NCBI GenBank assembly: GCA_015075625.1
Contig: JABTTZ010000002.1
Coordinates: 620,001-684,000, forward strand
Origin: Anaerolineales bacterium
Lineage (GTDB): Bacteria > Chloroflexota > Anaerolineae > Aggregatilineales > UBA2796
DNA length: 64,000 bases
Reading direction: 5' to 3'
The translations under genes were made by a program, and so were the position numbers. How positions within the stretch are numbered: position 1 is the stretch's first letter; every line of letters starts with the position of its first letter. A model generated the notes under the pieces. It did no database searches, was not told the DNA's origin, and saw only the letters and a program-made list of their open reading frames with translations. This document shows positions 53,906 through 62,495 of this stretch, piece by piece.

Positions 53906-55747
53906 TCACTCCACCGTGACGGATTTTGCTAGGTTGCGCGGTTGGTCAACATCACAGCCGCGTTCCACCGCAATGTAGTACGCCAGTAGTTGGAGTGGGA
54001 TCACGCTCAGCAGCGGCGAAAGCAGCGGGGAGACCTCCGGCACATACAACACATGATCCGCCTTTGTCGCAATGAACTGATCGCCCTCTGTGGCAATGGC
54101 AATCACCACCCCGCGCCGTGCCTTCGCTTGCTCAATCTGGCTGATCATTTTCTCGTACACGGCGTCTTTTAGGGCGATTGCCAAAACGGGCATGTCCTCA
54201 TCAATGAGGGCGATGGGTCCGTGTTTCATCTCACCCGCCGGATACCCCTCGGCGTGGATATAGCTGATCTCCTTCAGTTTGAGCGCCCCCTCAAGGGCAA
54301 TCGGGTAGTTGATTCCCCGTCCCAAGTATAGAAAATCGGTGTAGTGGAACAGCTTTTTCGCCAGCGCCTCCACTTCAGGCGCTCGATCCAAGATTTTCCC
54401 CACAAGGTCGGGCAGTTTGGCAAGTTCGGCGGTGTGAGCGCGGGCGTCTTCCGCCGTGATCGTCCCCCGAAGCTGCCCTAGATACAACCCCAACAGGTAT
54501 TGATCAACAACGCTGGCGGTGAATGCCTTTGTAGAGGCGACGCCGATTTCCGGTCCGGCGTGCATGGCAATATAGCCATCCGATTGGCGCATCGCTTGGC
54601 TGCCAATGGCATTCACGATGCTCCACAACCGCGCCCCTTTCGCCCGCGCTTCCTCCATCGCGGCAAGGGTGTCCACCGTCTCGCCACTTTGGGTAATGGC
54701 AAGGACAGCGCAATCAGGATCAAGAATCGGGTCACGGTAGCGGTATTCGCTCCCGTAATCCACCTCCACAGGCAGGCGGGCAAGCTGTTCGATGATGAAC
54801 TTTCCTACCAAACCGGCATAGGCGCTTGTCCCGCAGGCGACGGTGACCAGCCGTTTGAGCCGCCCCGCGTCCTCTGCGCTCAGCGGTAGTTCTGGCAGCG
54901 AGACACAGCCAGAGTCAAAGTCAATCCGTCCGCGGATGGTGTCCGTCAATGAGCGCCCTTGCTCAAAGATTTCCTTCTGCATAAAATGGCGATATTCGCC
55001 TCGTGCCGCGCTGATCGGGTCCCAGGCAATATCGTGAATCTCGGCATCCACAGGGACACTCTCCAGCGTTTGGACGTTGCAGCCCGTCGCCGTGACGGTT
55101 GCCATCTGCCGCGATTCAAGGAAAATAAGCTGCCGCGTGTATTCCAAAATAGCCGGAATATCCGAGGCGATGAACATCTCCGCCTCGCCCAGACCCAAGA
55201 CCACCCCCCCAGCGTTTCCAATGCGCACAGCGACGAGGCGATCCGGCTGCGCGGCGCTCATGACGACAATGGCATGAGCGCCGCGCAGGTGTTGGCAGGT
55301 TAGGCGCGTTGCCTCGGTCAGATCATGACCGGCGCGGGCAAACTCAGCGACGAGGTGAACAATCACCTCCGTATCCGTTTCGGAAGCAAAGACAACCCCG
55401 CGTTTTCTGAGGTCTTCGCGCAGGTCAAGATAGTTTTCGACAATCCCGTTGTGGACGACAACAAACTGCCCATCCATGCTGATATGAGGGTGGGCGTTCC
55501 GTTCGTTGGGCTGCCCATGCGTTGCCCATCGTGTGTGACCAATGCCCGTTGCCCCTATCAAGGGGTTCGCTGCTAGTTGACGCTCTAGATTTTCCAATTT
55601 TCCGACATCCCGCCGGAGGGTGATCGTCCCATCTTTGAACACGGCAACGCCCGCTGAGTCATAGCCACGATATTCAAGGCGTTTCAAACCGCCGAGGATC
55701 ACGCCCGCTGCGTCACGCTGCCCGATGTAGCCGACAATCCCACACAT
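53906..55747 (-). CDS. glmS: Glutamine-fructose-6-phosphate aminotransferase (isomerising)
   Basis: Makes glucosamine-6-phosphate for cell-wall and glycan synthesis. 613 residues: N-terminal glutaminase with Cys2 nucleophile (MCGIVGYIG), GHTRWATHG and VVHNGIVENY; two SIS domains with VACGTSAYAGLVGK, ITQSGETVDTLAAM, IGVASTKAFTA and the C-terminal LAKSVTVE. The ATG at 55747 exposes Cys2 and has GGAG upstream; an earlier ATG would bury it. No glmS ribozyme-like leader is apparent. Confidence 0.97.
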   Translation of the reverse strand: MCGIVGYIGQRDAAGVILGGLKRLEYRGYDSAGVAVFKDGTITLRRDVGKLENLERQLAANPLIGATGIGHTRWATHGQPNERNAHPHISMDGQFVVVHNGIVENYLDLREDLRKRGVVFASETDTEVIVHLVAEFARAGHDLTEATRLTCQHLRGAHAIVVMSAAQPDRLVAVRIGNAGGVVLGLGEAEMFIASDIPAILEYTRQLIFLESRQMATVTATGCNVQTLESVPVDAEIHDIAWDPISAARGEYRHFMQKEIFEQGRSLTDTIRGRIDFDSGCVSLPELPLSAEDAGRLKRLVTVACGTSAYAGLVGKFIIEQLARLPVEVDYGSEYRYRDPILDPDCAVLAITQSGETVDTLAAMEEARAKGARLWSIVNAIGSQAMRQSDGYIAMHAGPEIGVASTKAFTASVVDQYLLGLYLGQLRGTITAEDARAHTAELAKLPDLVGKILDRAPEVEALAKKLFHYTDFLYLGRGINYPIALEGALKLKEISYIHAEGYPAGEMKHGPIALIDEDMPVLAIALKDAVYEKMISQIEQAKARRGVVIAIATEGDQFIATKADHVLYVPEVSPLLSPLLSVIPLQLLAYYIAVERGCDVDQPRNLAKSVTVE

Positions 55748-55825
55748 AGACACTCCACATTTCACAGAATGGCGAGGGAGCTTACCGGATTTGCGGCGGG
55801 ATTGCGACTCCCCCTATAGCCATAG

Positions 55826-55881
55826 CATGTTTCAAAAAGATTACCCCTTATTGGTTGACAGCCCTACTCATCACACTATAC
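55826..55881 (+). repeat. 56-base upstream element, copy B
   Basis: Begins CATGTTTCAAAAAGATTACC and ends CATCACACTATAC. A relative of 4045-4099 (about 44 of 56 bases, one gap, by eye). It lies ~117 bases before accC in the same orientation as copy A to potD. Confidence 0.6.
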
Positions 55882-55985
55882 TTACCACTAGGGTATGGTG
55901 TGGTGATCACGGGATAGAATCACGACGCCCTTCCTTCTTGTGAGAAGGCTAATTGCAATCCAACCAGGGAGGGTACTGTACACGC

Positions 55986-55991
55986 TATACT
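55986..55991 (+). promoter_or_regulatory. Possible -10 box of accC (leaderless)
   Basis: TATACT six bases before the chosen accC ATG, with no ribosome site between. The same spacing is seen before the GNAT gene at 44698. No good -35 box was found. Confidence 0.35.
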
Positions 55992-55997
55992 TTTGCC

Positions 55998-57539
55998 ATG
56001 ATCCACACAATCCATACCATACGTCGTTTGTTGATTGCCAATCGGGGCGAGATCGCCGTCCGCATCATCCGCGCCTGCCGTGAACGCGGGATTGAATCCG
56101 TCGTCGTTTATGCCGACCCTGACGCTGGATCGATCCCTGTCCGCCTTGCCGATCACGCCGTGAGTCTTGGCGGATCGTCGCCTGCTGAGTCGTATTTGCA
56201 AGGGGAGCGTGTCATTGCCGCCGCCCTTTCTGCGGGCTGCGATGCTGTCCATCCGGGCTTTGGCTTCCTCTCCGAAAATGCTGATTTCGCCCAACGTGTT
56301 CGTGCGTCGGGGCTGATCTTCGTCGGACCCACTGCCGAATCGATTCGGGCGATGGGTGTCAAAACCGCCGCATTAGAGCGCGTTCGGGCGGCGGGTGTGC
56401 CAACCCTCCCCGGTTTTGCCGGCGATTCATCCAGCACCACAGCCGATTTTTTGCGGGCAGCAGCGGGCATTGGCTACCCCGTCCTCGTCAAAGCGGCGGC
56501 GGGCGGCGGCGGCAAAGGGATGCGCATTGTCCACGCCGAAGGCGATCTTCCCGATGCCCTCGAATCGGCGCAGCGTGAGGCGGGACGTGCCTTTGGTGAC
56601 GCTCGAGTTTTCCTCGAAAAATACATCGAGGATGCCCGCCATATTGAAATTCAACTTTTTGCCGATTCGGCGGGGAACACAGTGCATCTATTTGAACGCG
56701 AATGTTCCGTCCAACGCCGCCACCAGAAGATCATCGAAGAAACGCCCTCTCCCTACCTAACGCCCGATCTCCGCTCACAGATGGGCGAGGCGGCGGTGAA
56801 TGCCGCCCGCGCCATTGGCTACCTGAACGCCGGAACGGTGGAATTCATCGTTGATGCCCGCGATGGTCGGTTTTATTTCTTGGAGATGAACACCCGCCTT
56901 CAGGTGGAACACCCTATCACCGAACTGGTCACCGGCATTGACCTCGTTCACCTGCAACTGCGCATTGCCGAGGGGGAGCTTCTCCCTTTCCAACAGGCGG
57001 AAGTGATGCAGCGCGGACATGCCATCGAGTGCCGTATCTACGCCGAAGACCCCGCCCAAGACTTCCTCCCCCAAACAGGGACGATCCTCCGCGCCGTTGA
57101 ACCGCGTGCGCCGGGCGTGCGTGTCGATTCTGGCGTGGGGACGGGCGATGAAATCACTATCCACTACGACCCTATGATCGCCAAGCTGATTGTCCATGCC
57201 GAAACACGTGAAGCGGCGATTCGGCGGATGGATGCCGCCCTTGCCGAATATGTCATTTTGGGGCTGACAACGAATATCCCTTTCCTGCGTGACCTGTTGA
57301 ACCATCCGGTGTTTCTCGCTGGCGAGACAACGACAAACCTGATCGCTCGGCATTTCAACGCATGGCAGCCGTTCAGCGAACCCCCTCCAGCAGAGGTGAT
57401 TATTGCGGCGGCATTGGGAGAGATGTTCTTAGGGACGGCGGCGGCACCTACAGCGAACGCTGCCGTAGCCGAGGGCGATTTCTATTCCCCATGGGTGCGG
57501 ACGGATGGCTATCGCACAGGGATGGGAGGGGCGCTGTGA
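55998..57539 (+). CDS. accC: Biotin carboxylase (acetyl-/propionyl-CoA carboxylase alpha subunit)
   Basis: ATP-dependent carboxylation of biotin for malonyl- or methylmalonyl-CoA formation. 513 residues: RRLLIANRGEIAVRIIRAC, VHPGFGFLSENADFA, the ATP-grasp KAAAGGGGKGMRIVH, ERECSVQRRHQKIIEE, EMNTRLQVEHPITE and RIYAEDP. A C-terminal ~60 residues extend beyond the usual domain. Its stop overlaps the GTG of the biotin carrier gene (GTGA). No carboxyltransferase subunit lies nearby, so acetyl versus propionyl use is undecided. Confidence 0.94.
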   Translation: MIHTIHTIRRLLIANRGEIAVRIIRACRERGIESVVVYADPDAGSIPVRLADHAVSLGGSSPAESYLQGERVIAAALSAGCDAVHPGFGFLSENADFAQRVRASGLIFVGPTAESIRAMGVKTAALERVRAAGVPTLPGFAGDSSSTTADFLRAAAGIGYPVLVKAAAGGGGKGMRIVHAEGDLPDALESAQREAGRAFGDARVFLEKYIEDARHIEIQLFADSAGNTVHLFERECSVQRRHQKIIEETPSPYLTPDLRSQMGEAAVNAARAIGYLNAGTVEFIVDARDGRFYFLEMNTRLQVEHPITELVTGIDLVHLQLRIAEGELLPFQQAEVMQRGHAIECRIYAEDPAQDFLPQTGTILRAVEPRAPGVRVDSGVGTGDEITIHYDPMIAKLIVHAETREAAIRRMDAALAEYVILGLTTNIPFLRDLLNHPVFLAGETTTNLIARHFNAWQPFSEPPPAEVIIAAALGEMFLGTAAAPTANAAVAEGDFYSPWVRTDGYRTGMGGAL

Positions 57540-58018
57540 GCGAGTTTCGTTACCAATCCGGGGTGCGTACCAAGATCGAACGGCGGGCGGATGGGGTATA
57601 CGACATTACCGTGAATGGGGTCACCTATCGCGTAGAGGACGTTCGCGCCGAGGAAGGGCGGCTGCTTTTTCGTGTCGATGGCGTATGGCAAACGGCGCAT
57701 TATGCTCAAGAGGGTGCGGCGCGGCATGTGGCATGGCGCGGGGGGACGCATACCCTGATAAAGGCAGAAAGCCAACGGCAGCGACGTTCCGGCGCGAGAG
57801 AGGGCGGTGGTAGCCTGAGCGCCTCCATGCATAGTCAAGTGATCAGCGTTTTGGTGACAGTGGGCGATGCCGTTGTCAGAGGGCAGCCCCTCGTCGTCTT
57901 GGAGGCAATGAAGATGGAGATGCGCATCACCGCGCCAGTGGATGGGGTGGTGACGATGGTCAGTTGTGCGCCGGGTCAGATTGTAGAGAAGGGGCAGGTG
58001 TTGGTGGCGGTGGAGTGA
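57536..58018 (+). CDS. Biotin carboxyl carrier protein
   Basis: 160 residues. The C-terminal biotinyl domain has the biotinylated lysine in LEAMKMEMRITAP, with VGDAVVRGQPLVV and EKGQVLVAVE. The N-terminal part (RTKIERRADGVYDITVNGVT) is a beta-rich domain like that linking the carboxylase and carrier in fused propionyl-CoA carboxylases. The GTG start overlaps the accC stop by four bases, so the two are coupled halves of what is often one protein. It converges on the Ser/Thr kinase gene. Confidence 0.92.
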   Translation: MSEFRYQSGVRTKIERRADGVYDITVNGVTYRVEDVRAEEGRLLFRVDGVWQTAHYAQEGAARHVAWRGGTHTLIKAESQRQRRSGAREGGGSLSASMHSQVISVLVTVGDAVVRGQPLVVLEAMKMEMRITAPVDGVVTMVSCAPGQIVEKGQVLVAVE

Positions 58019-58041
58019 GCTACGCCGGCTCACCCTTTTCC

Positions 58042-58076
58042 TTTTTCGCCCGACGCGCAAGCGTCGGGCGAAAAAA
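58042..58076. terminator. Perfect inverted repeat between convergent genes
   Basis: TTTTTCGCCCGACGC and GCGTCGGGCGAAAAA are perfect complements around GCAA, a 15-bp stem. The A/T ends are reversed from a classic bidirectional terminator: neither transcript gets a U-tract after the hairpin. It may still block or process the two convergent transcripts. Confidence 0.5.
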
Positions 58077-58087
58077 CGCACAAAAAG

Positions 58088-61000
58088 TTACTGCACCACG
58101 ATGATATTGAACGCCGCACCGATGGGCATGTTCGGGGGGAACATATCGCCCGATTGCAGCGACACCGCCCACTGATTGCGTGCTGGATCGTAGTAAGCAG
58201 CGACGGGCTCATTGACGACGACCCCACCAGTGGTCAGGTTTTTGGTGATCAAAAACACCGCATCTGGACGCCCGTTTAAGGCGGGGGTGTCTAGGTAGGT
58301 CAGCGCTCCGATGGTATTGCTCCCATCGGCAATGACCATGAAGGCATTCCCACTTGGGCTGCCCACCAGGACATTGAAGGCGCTATTTTGGGGGAGTTCT
58401 GCCCCGTTTAGGTTCGTCACCACCCAATTTGACCCATCGAAAAAGACAGCTACCTCATTCGGATTGTTCACCGAAGCGCCCCAGTTTTGGGTGACGATCA
58501 CAATGGCACTGCTGTTGCCTGTTAGCGCCGGATTCAAGATAGGTGAGGTCGGTCCACTATGCCCAACAGCGGTATGGGTGAACGCCGCTGCGCCCGGGTT
58601 GATCGAATAGACAAGGAACGACGCGCCAATCGGCATGGCGGCGTTGTTTTCGTTGAACACTGCCCACTGCGAACCGGTGAAGTAAACCCCTAATGGATTC
58701 GCATTGTAGACGGGCGCTGCCCCATTGACCATCGAAACGGCAAAAACGACCTTCCCCGGCTGCCCGTTCGTTGTCAGTGCATCTAGGATCGTCTGGTTGC
58801 CAAAGGTGTTGCTGCCATCCCCTGTGAAGCGGAAGCCATCGGTGTTGATCACGGGCGGCGCGGTGGTGGCGGTGGGAACAAGCGCTGTCAGAGTGAGCGC
58901 CGCGTTCGCCGTCGCTTGGGCATCGAAGAAGGCTTGTGTTTGGGTAGCAGCAACGGCAACCGCCGTCCCACCGAGGTTGATCGCATCTTGTGTTTGGGTG
59001 GCGGCAACGGCAACCGCCGTCCCACCAAGGTTAATTGCATCTTGTGTTTGGGTGGCAAAGACAATCGCATTCGCCGTCCCCTGCGCAAAGACAGCGCTTG
59101 CCGTCGCCGTTGCCGCAGCATTTGCACCAGCGTTTGCTGTCCCTTGCGCATTAATGGCGTTTTGGGTCAGGGTTGCCGCCACACCTGCATTGATCGTCGC
59201 TTGAGCGTTGATCGCCGCTTGGGTTTGGGTGGCAGCCCCCGCACCGGCGATTGCTGTCGCCGTTGCATTGCCAGCAAGCGCCGTCTGCGTAGCAGCAATC
59301 TGCGTCCCTTGCGCTTGTACCGTCACGGCAAGGCTGGTCAGGGTCAGGAAATTTGCCTGCTGCGTTTGGGCAATCGCTGTGTTCGTGCTGTTCACGGAAA
59401 TCGCCGTTTGCGTCCCTTGCTGTTGGGCAATGAGCGCCGCCATCGTCGCCGTTTGGATAAAGGAAAACTGGGTTGCCTGTGCTGCTTGCGCCGTCGCTGT
59501 CAGGATGTTGTAGTAGGTGAACAGGGTGGCTTGGTAGTTGGCAATTGCCGTTTGGGTCGCCCCATTCGCATTGTTCCCCGCAGCGGCAGTCCCCGTCTGG
59601 TTGATCGCCAGTTGAGTGAGGACGAAATTGCCCGCCAGCGTTGCGTTGGCAACTTGTGTCAGGGTGATTTGTGCGCCAATCGTTGCATTGAAGTCAGGGG
59701 TTGCCGTCCCCGTCACAGTGGGGGTACTCGTCCCTGTCCCTGTGACGAGAAGCGCCTGTGCGGTCAGCGTCCGTCCAGCAATGACCGCCTGTTCGGTGGC
59801 GCGATTGTTGTTCACCAAGCTGATCAGTGGGATGCTGAGCGCGACCAAGACCGCGCAGGCAAAGAGCGCCGCCGGAAACAACCATGATGGAATGGAGGGA
59901 CTCACCTGCAATTCGGAGTCAACCAACTGCGGGTCAGCCGCCCCAGGGAGAATCCCGTTGACCGGATCGGGGATCACCTCCACGATGACGCGGAAGGGAA
60001 TCAACGCCCCACCAAGCGCTGGACGCTGGATAGGGGTGATGCTGATCGGCAGCGTTTGCGTCTCGCCCGGCTCTAGGCTTACCACAGGCTGCGCCATCCC
60101 AAAACTGAGTAATCGTTGGTTATCGGCGGCATTCACGTTGAACGAGGCGCGAACATTGCTGCGATTGTTGATCGTCAACATGAAGGGGTTCGGCGCTTTC
60201 AGCTTTGCCGGGTAGCCGCTGATGGCAAACCCCACTTGTGCGGGGGGTGGCACATTGCCACCCATTCCCGCCGCCATAACCGTGCGCGCCATGTCGGGCG
60301 ATGCTCCCACCGTGCGCAGTTGGCTTGGCGAAGGCTGTGCCGCACGCCCTGCCTCAATGCGCAGCCCAAATTCACCAACCCGTGCTTGGACGCCATAATC
60401 GAGCTTTTGGGGGATGTTCGGGAGCAGTTTTTGCCCCGCCACATACGAGCCGTTCGTTGAGCCGAGGTCGGTCAGGGTGTAGCTACCGTCCGCCTTGCGC
60501 TCAATCTTAGCGTGGCTGCGAGAGACCTTCTCCCCCTTTAAGATGATGTCTGAGGTGCTGTCGCGCCCAATGGTGAGAACGGGTTTATCCAGGGCAAAGG
60601 TTTTTGTCTCCCCACTTTGCGAGGCGATAATGACGCGATCCATCGTCGCTTGGGAGGCGGGCAACGCTTGGGCGGTGTAAGCCGGCAAATCGCTGATCGG
60701 CGGTTGGCTGGCAAGGTAGGTCAGCAAACTTTCCGGCGTGGTTGGGATCGATTCGGGCATGGCGGAGGGCTGCTTGGGTGGGGGGATAGTCACCATCGAA
60801 CGCGCTGCGCCCGCCGCATTGCCCAACGCCCGCGCCATATCGCTGCCCGATTGGTAGCGCTCTGAGGGACTTTTTGCCAATGCCTTCAAGATGATTTCTG
60901 AAATTGCCGCCGGAATACCTGGGCGAATTTGCGTTGGCATTGGCAAGGGATCGCTGGTGTGCATCCGAATCGCTTCGGTGATCGTCTTGGGGTTAAAGGG

Positions 61001-61651
61001 CAGCCGCCCAACGACCAACTCGTAGAGCATGACGCCGAGTGCGTAAATATCGGTACGCCCGTCCACTTCCTCGCCCCGACACTGTTCGGGCGACATATAC
61101 GGGTACGTCCCCATGGTTGTGCCGGGCATAGATTGGACGATGCTCTCGGCAAGTTTTGCCAAGCCAAAGTCCGTTAACACAGCGCGGAAACCATTCGTCG
61201 TGCCGCCGCTAGTGACGGGCTTGAGAAGGACGTTATCGGGCTTGATGTCGCGGTGTACCATCCCTTGCGCATGGGCATAGGCAAGCGCATCCGCCACCTG
61301 ACGGGTGAGATCCAGCGCCTCGCCGACATCCAACATCTTCCCCTCGCGGGCAAGGTAGGTCAGGTATTCGCGGACGCTCCCCCCACTGACATAATCGGTG
61401 ACAAGGATCAACTTGCCCTCAATCTCGCGGAATTCCAACACCTTGATGATGTTTGGGTGATCAAGGCTGGCAGCCGCCCGCGCCTCTTGGAGGAAACGCC
61501 GTTGAAAGTCCGTATTGCTGGCAAGGTGCGGGTGCATCAACTTCAAAGCGACAGGGCGCTGAAGATTGACATCCGTAGCGAGGTAGACTGTACCCATCCC
61601 GCCCGCCCCTAATTGGCGATCTAAGCGATAATGATCGATCATGTCCGACAT
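58088..61651 (-). CDS. Large membrane Ser/Thr protein kinase with FHA domain and extracellular repeats
   Basis: 1,187 residues. Kinase domain 1-265 with GAGGMGTVYLA, VALKLM (K37), VHRDIKPDN (D135) and DFG (D161); all catalytic residues intact. FHA domain about 355-430 (TIGRDSTSDI, SRSHAKIER, GSTNGSYV). A cytoplasmic beta-rich region then leads to one membrane helix near 588-612 (FPAALFACAVLVALSIPLIS). Outside lies ~300 residues of Ala/Thr/Gln-rich repeats, including an 18-residue unit repeated exactly, then three tandem ~80-residue units each with a DGSNT/GSQW/GAxFN-like pattern. An AGGAGA ribosome site precedes the start. It likely senses the envelope; ligand unknown. Confidence 0.93.
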   Translation of the reverse strand: MSDMIDHYRLDRQLGAGGMGTVYLATDVNLQRPVALKLMHPHLASNTDFQRRFLQEARAAASLDHPNIIKVLEFREIEGKLILVTDYVSGGSVREYLTYLAREGKMLDVGEALDLTRQVADALAYAHAQGMVHRDIKPDNVLLKPVTSGGTTNGFRAVLTDFGLAKLAESIVQSMPGTTMGTYPYMSPEQCRGEEVDGRTDIYALGVMLYELVVGRLPFNPKTITEAIRMHTSDPLPMPTQIRPGIPAAISEIILKALAKSPSERYQSGSDMARALGNAAGAARSMVTIPPPKQPSAMPESIPTTPESLLTYLASQPPISDLPAYTAQALPASQATMDRVIIASQSGETKTFALDKPVLTIGRDSTSDIILKGEKVSRSHAKIERKADGSYTLTDLGSTNGSYVAGQKLLPNIPQKLDYGVQARVGEFGLRIEAGRAAQPSPSQLRTVGASPDMARTVMAAGMGGNVPPPAQVGFAISGYPAKLKAPNPFMLTINNRSNVRASFNVNAADNQRLLSFGMAQPVVSLEPGETQTLPISITPIQRPALGGALIPFRVIVEVIPDPVNGILPGAADPQLVDSELQVSPSIPSWLFPAALFACAVLVALSIPLISLVNNNRATEQAVIAGRTLTAQALLVTGTGTSTPTVTGTATPDFNATIGAQITLTQVANATLAGNFVLTQLAINQTGTAAAGNNANGATQTAIANYQATLFTYYNILTATAQAAQATQFSFIQTATMAALIAQQQGTQTAISVNSTNTAIAQTQQANFLTLTSLAVTVQAQGTQIAATQTALAGNATATAIAGAGAATQTQAAINAQATINAGVAATLTQNAINAQGTANAGANAAATATASAVFAQGTANAIVFATQTQDAINLGGTAVAVAATQTQDAINLGGTAVAVAATQTQAFFDAQATANAALTLTALVPTATTAPPVINTDGFRFTGDGSNTFGNQTILDALTTNGQPGKVVFAVSMVNGAAPVYNANPLGVYFTGSQWAVFNENNAAMPIGASFLVYSINPGAAAFTHTAVGHSGPTSPILNPALTGNSSAIVIVTQNWGASVNNPNEVAVFFDGSNWVVTNLNGAELPQNSAFNVLVGSPSGNAFMVIADGSNTIGALTYLDTPALNGRPDAVFLITKNLTTGGVVVNEPVAAYYDPARNQWAVSLQSGDMFPPNMPIGAAFNIIVVQ
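58934..59095 (-). repeat. 54-base tandem repeat inside the kinase gene
   Basis: Copies start at 58934, 58988 and 59042, a 54-base period encoding the 18-residue unit TQTQDAINLGGTAVAVAA. The first two are nearly identical at the DNA level and the third diverges after about 20 bases. It lies in frame within the extracellular Ala/Thr/Gln-rich part and could vary in copy number. Confidence 0.85.
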
Positions 61652-61693
61652 AGAGGTATGTCTCCTATGGCTGTGTCGCCCGTGAATTCTGTC

Positions 61694-62374
61694 TCACTGT
61701 GTTCGGGGCGCGTTGAAAAAATACCGTTCCAGAGAACTATACCCGATCCACGAAAATAAATTTGGACGGGTGTCCAACGATTCGCGGTTCATAAACACTA
61801 GAAAGAGCGGCAGTTCTGGGTAAAGCCGTTCTTGTCCTTCCAAGTCTGGGCGGACGTGGATAAAGCGCAGCGCTTGCGCTTGATAGTAGGAATACACAAC
61901 TGGACCCTGCCCAACAGAGCTAAATTCGACATAATCGGGTGCGCCAAGTGCGGCAACCATATCCGCATAGACTAACCCCCTCAACGGCGAATAAGGGAGG
62001 TTTGTCACACTGCGCAGATGGATCGGGTTGATTTCGAGGGCAACCGACGCAAGGACGCCGTAGGCATCGCGCCGAACCGCCACAGCGACTCCTTCCCCGT
62101 TCAACAAAACGCCGTTGTTCGTGATGCTTGGGCTAAGCGCCAGATCGCGGGTGAGGGGATGTTGGCGAAGAATCATCAACGCCTCGTTATAGGGCGTTAC
62201 ACCCGGGCGAATCCCAAACAGGCAGGGGGTGGCGCAGGGCGATCCATCGGCATTGCGGAACATCCAAACGGCGGCGGGGCGTGTATCCAAGCGGCGGGGT
62301 AGCCCAAAGGTTACGGTGAGGATCAACGTGATTCCGGTAACCAATAGTAATACAGCAGCGAAAAAGCGACTCAC
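61694..62374 (-). CDS. Membrane-anchored protein of unknown function
   Basis: About 226 residues. After the GTG at 62374 (GAGGAT upstream) comes a hydrophobic anchor (FFAAVLLLVTGITLILTV), then an exported domain with a Cys pair in CATPCLFGIRPGVTPYNEAL, YADMVAALGAPDYVEFS and a Tyr-rich segment (VVYSYYQAQALRF). I do not recognise a named family; the C-x3-C motif with GIRPGVT may mark a lineage-specific group. It lies 42 bases upstream of the kinase gene on the same strand, so the two may be co-transcribed and work together at the membrane. Confidence 0.72.
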   Translation of the reverse strand: MSRFFAAVLLLVTGITLILTVTFGLPRRLDTRPAAVWMFRNADGSPCATPCLFGIRPGVTPYNEALMILRQHPLTRDLALSPSITNNGVLLNGEGVAVAVRRDAYGVLASVALEINPIHLRSVTNLPYSPLRGLVYADMVAALGAPDYVEFSSVGQGPVVYSYYQAQALRFIHVRPDLEGQERLYPELPLFLVFMNRESLDTRPNLFSWIGYSSLERYFFNAPRTQ

Positions 62375-62495
62375 CAGCGTGCCATCCTCATGGTCTATTC
62401 TGCCACTCAAGCCGAATGCTATAAGTGTGCAGCATAGAGACCCATTTTGAAAGCACCAACCGCAAAATACAACAGGTAATGAAGGAAATTCTCAC

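Noticed and set aside
55748-55997. glmS ribozyme or other riboswitch upstream of glmS or accC
   Set aside because: No conserved glmS ribozyme core or other riboswitch pattern could be seen; the gap holds the 56-base repeat instead.
58934-59095. Regular 54-base repeats, CRISPR-like at first sight
   Set aside because: The repeats are contiguous, have no unique spacers and encode an in-frame 18-residue unit of the kinase stalk.
58916-59887. Long plus-strand frame of 323 residues opposite the kinase gene
   Set aside because: It is the antisense shadow of the Ala/Thr/Gln-rich repeats, low-complexity Arg/Cys-rich, without domain features.
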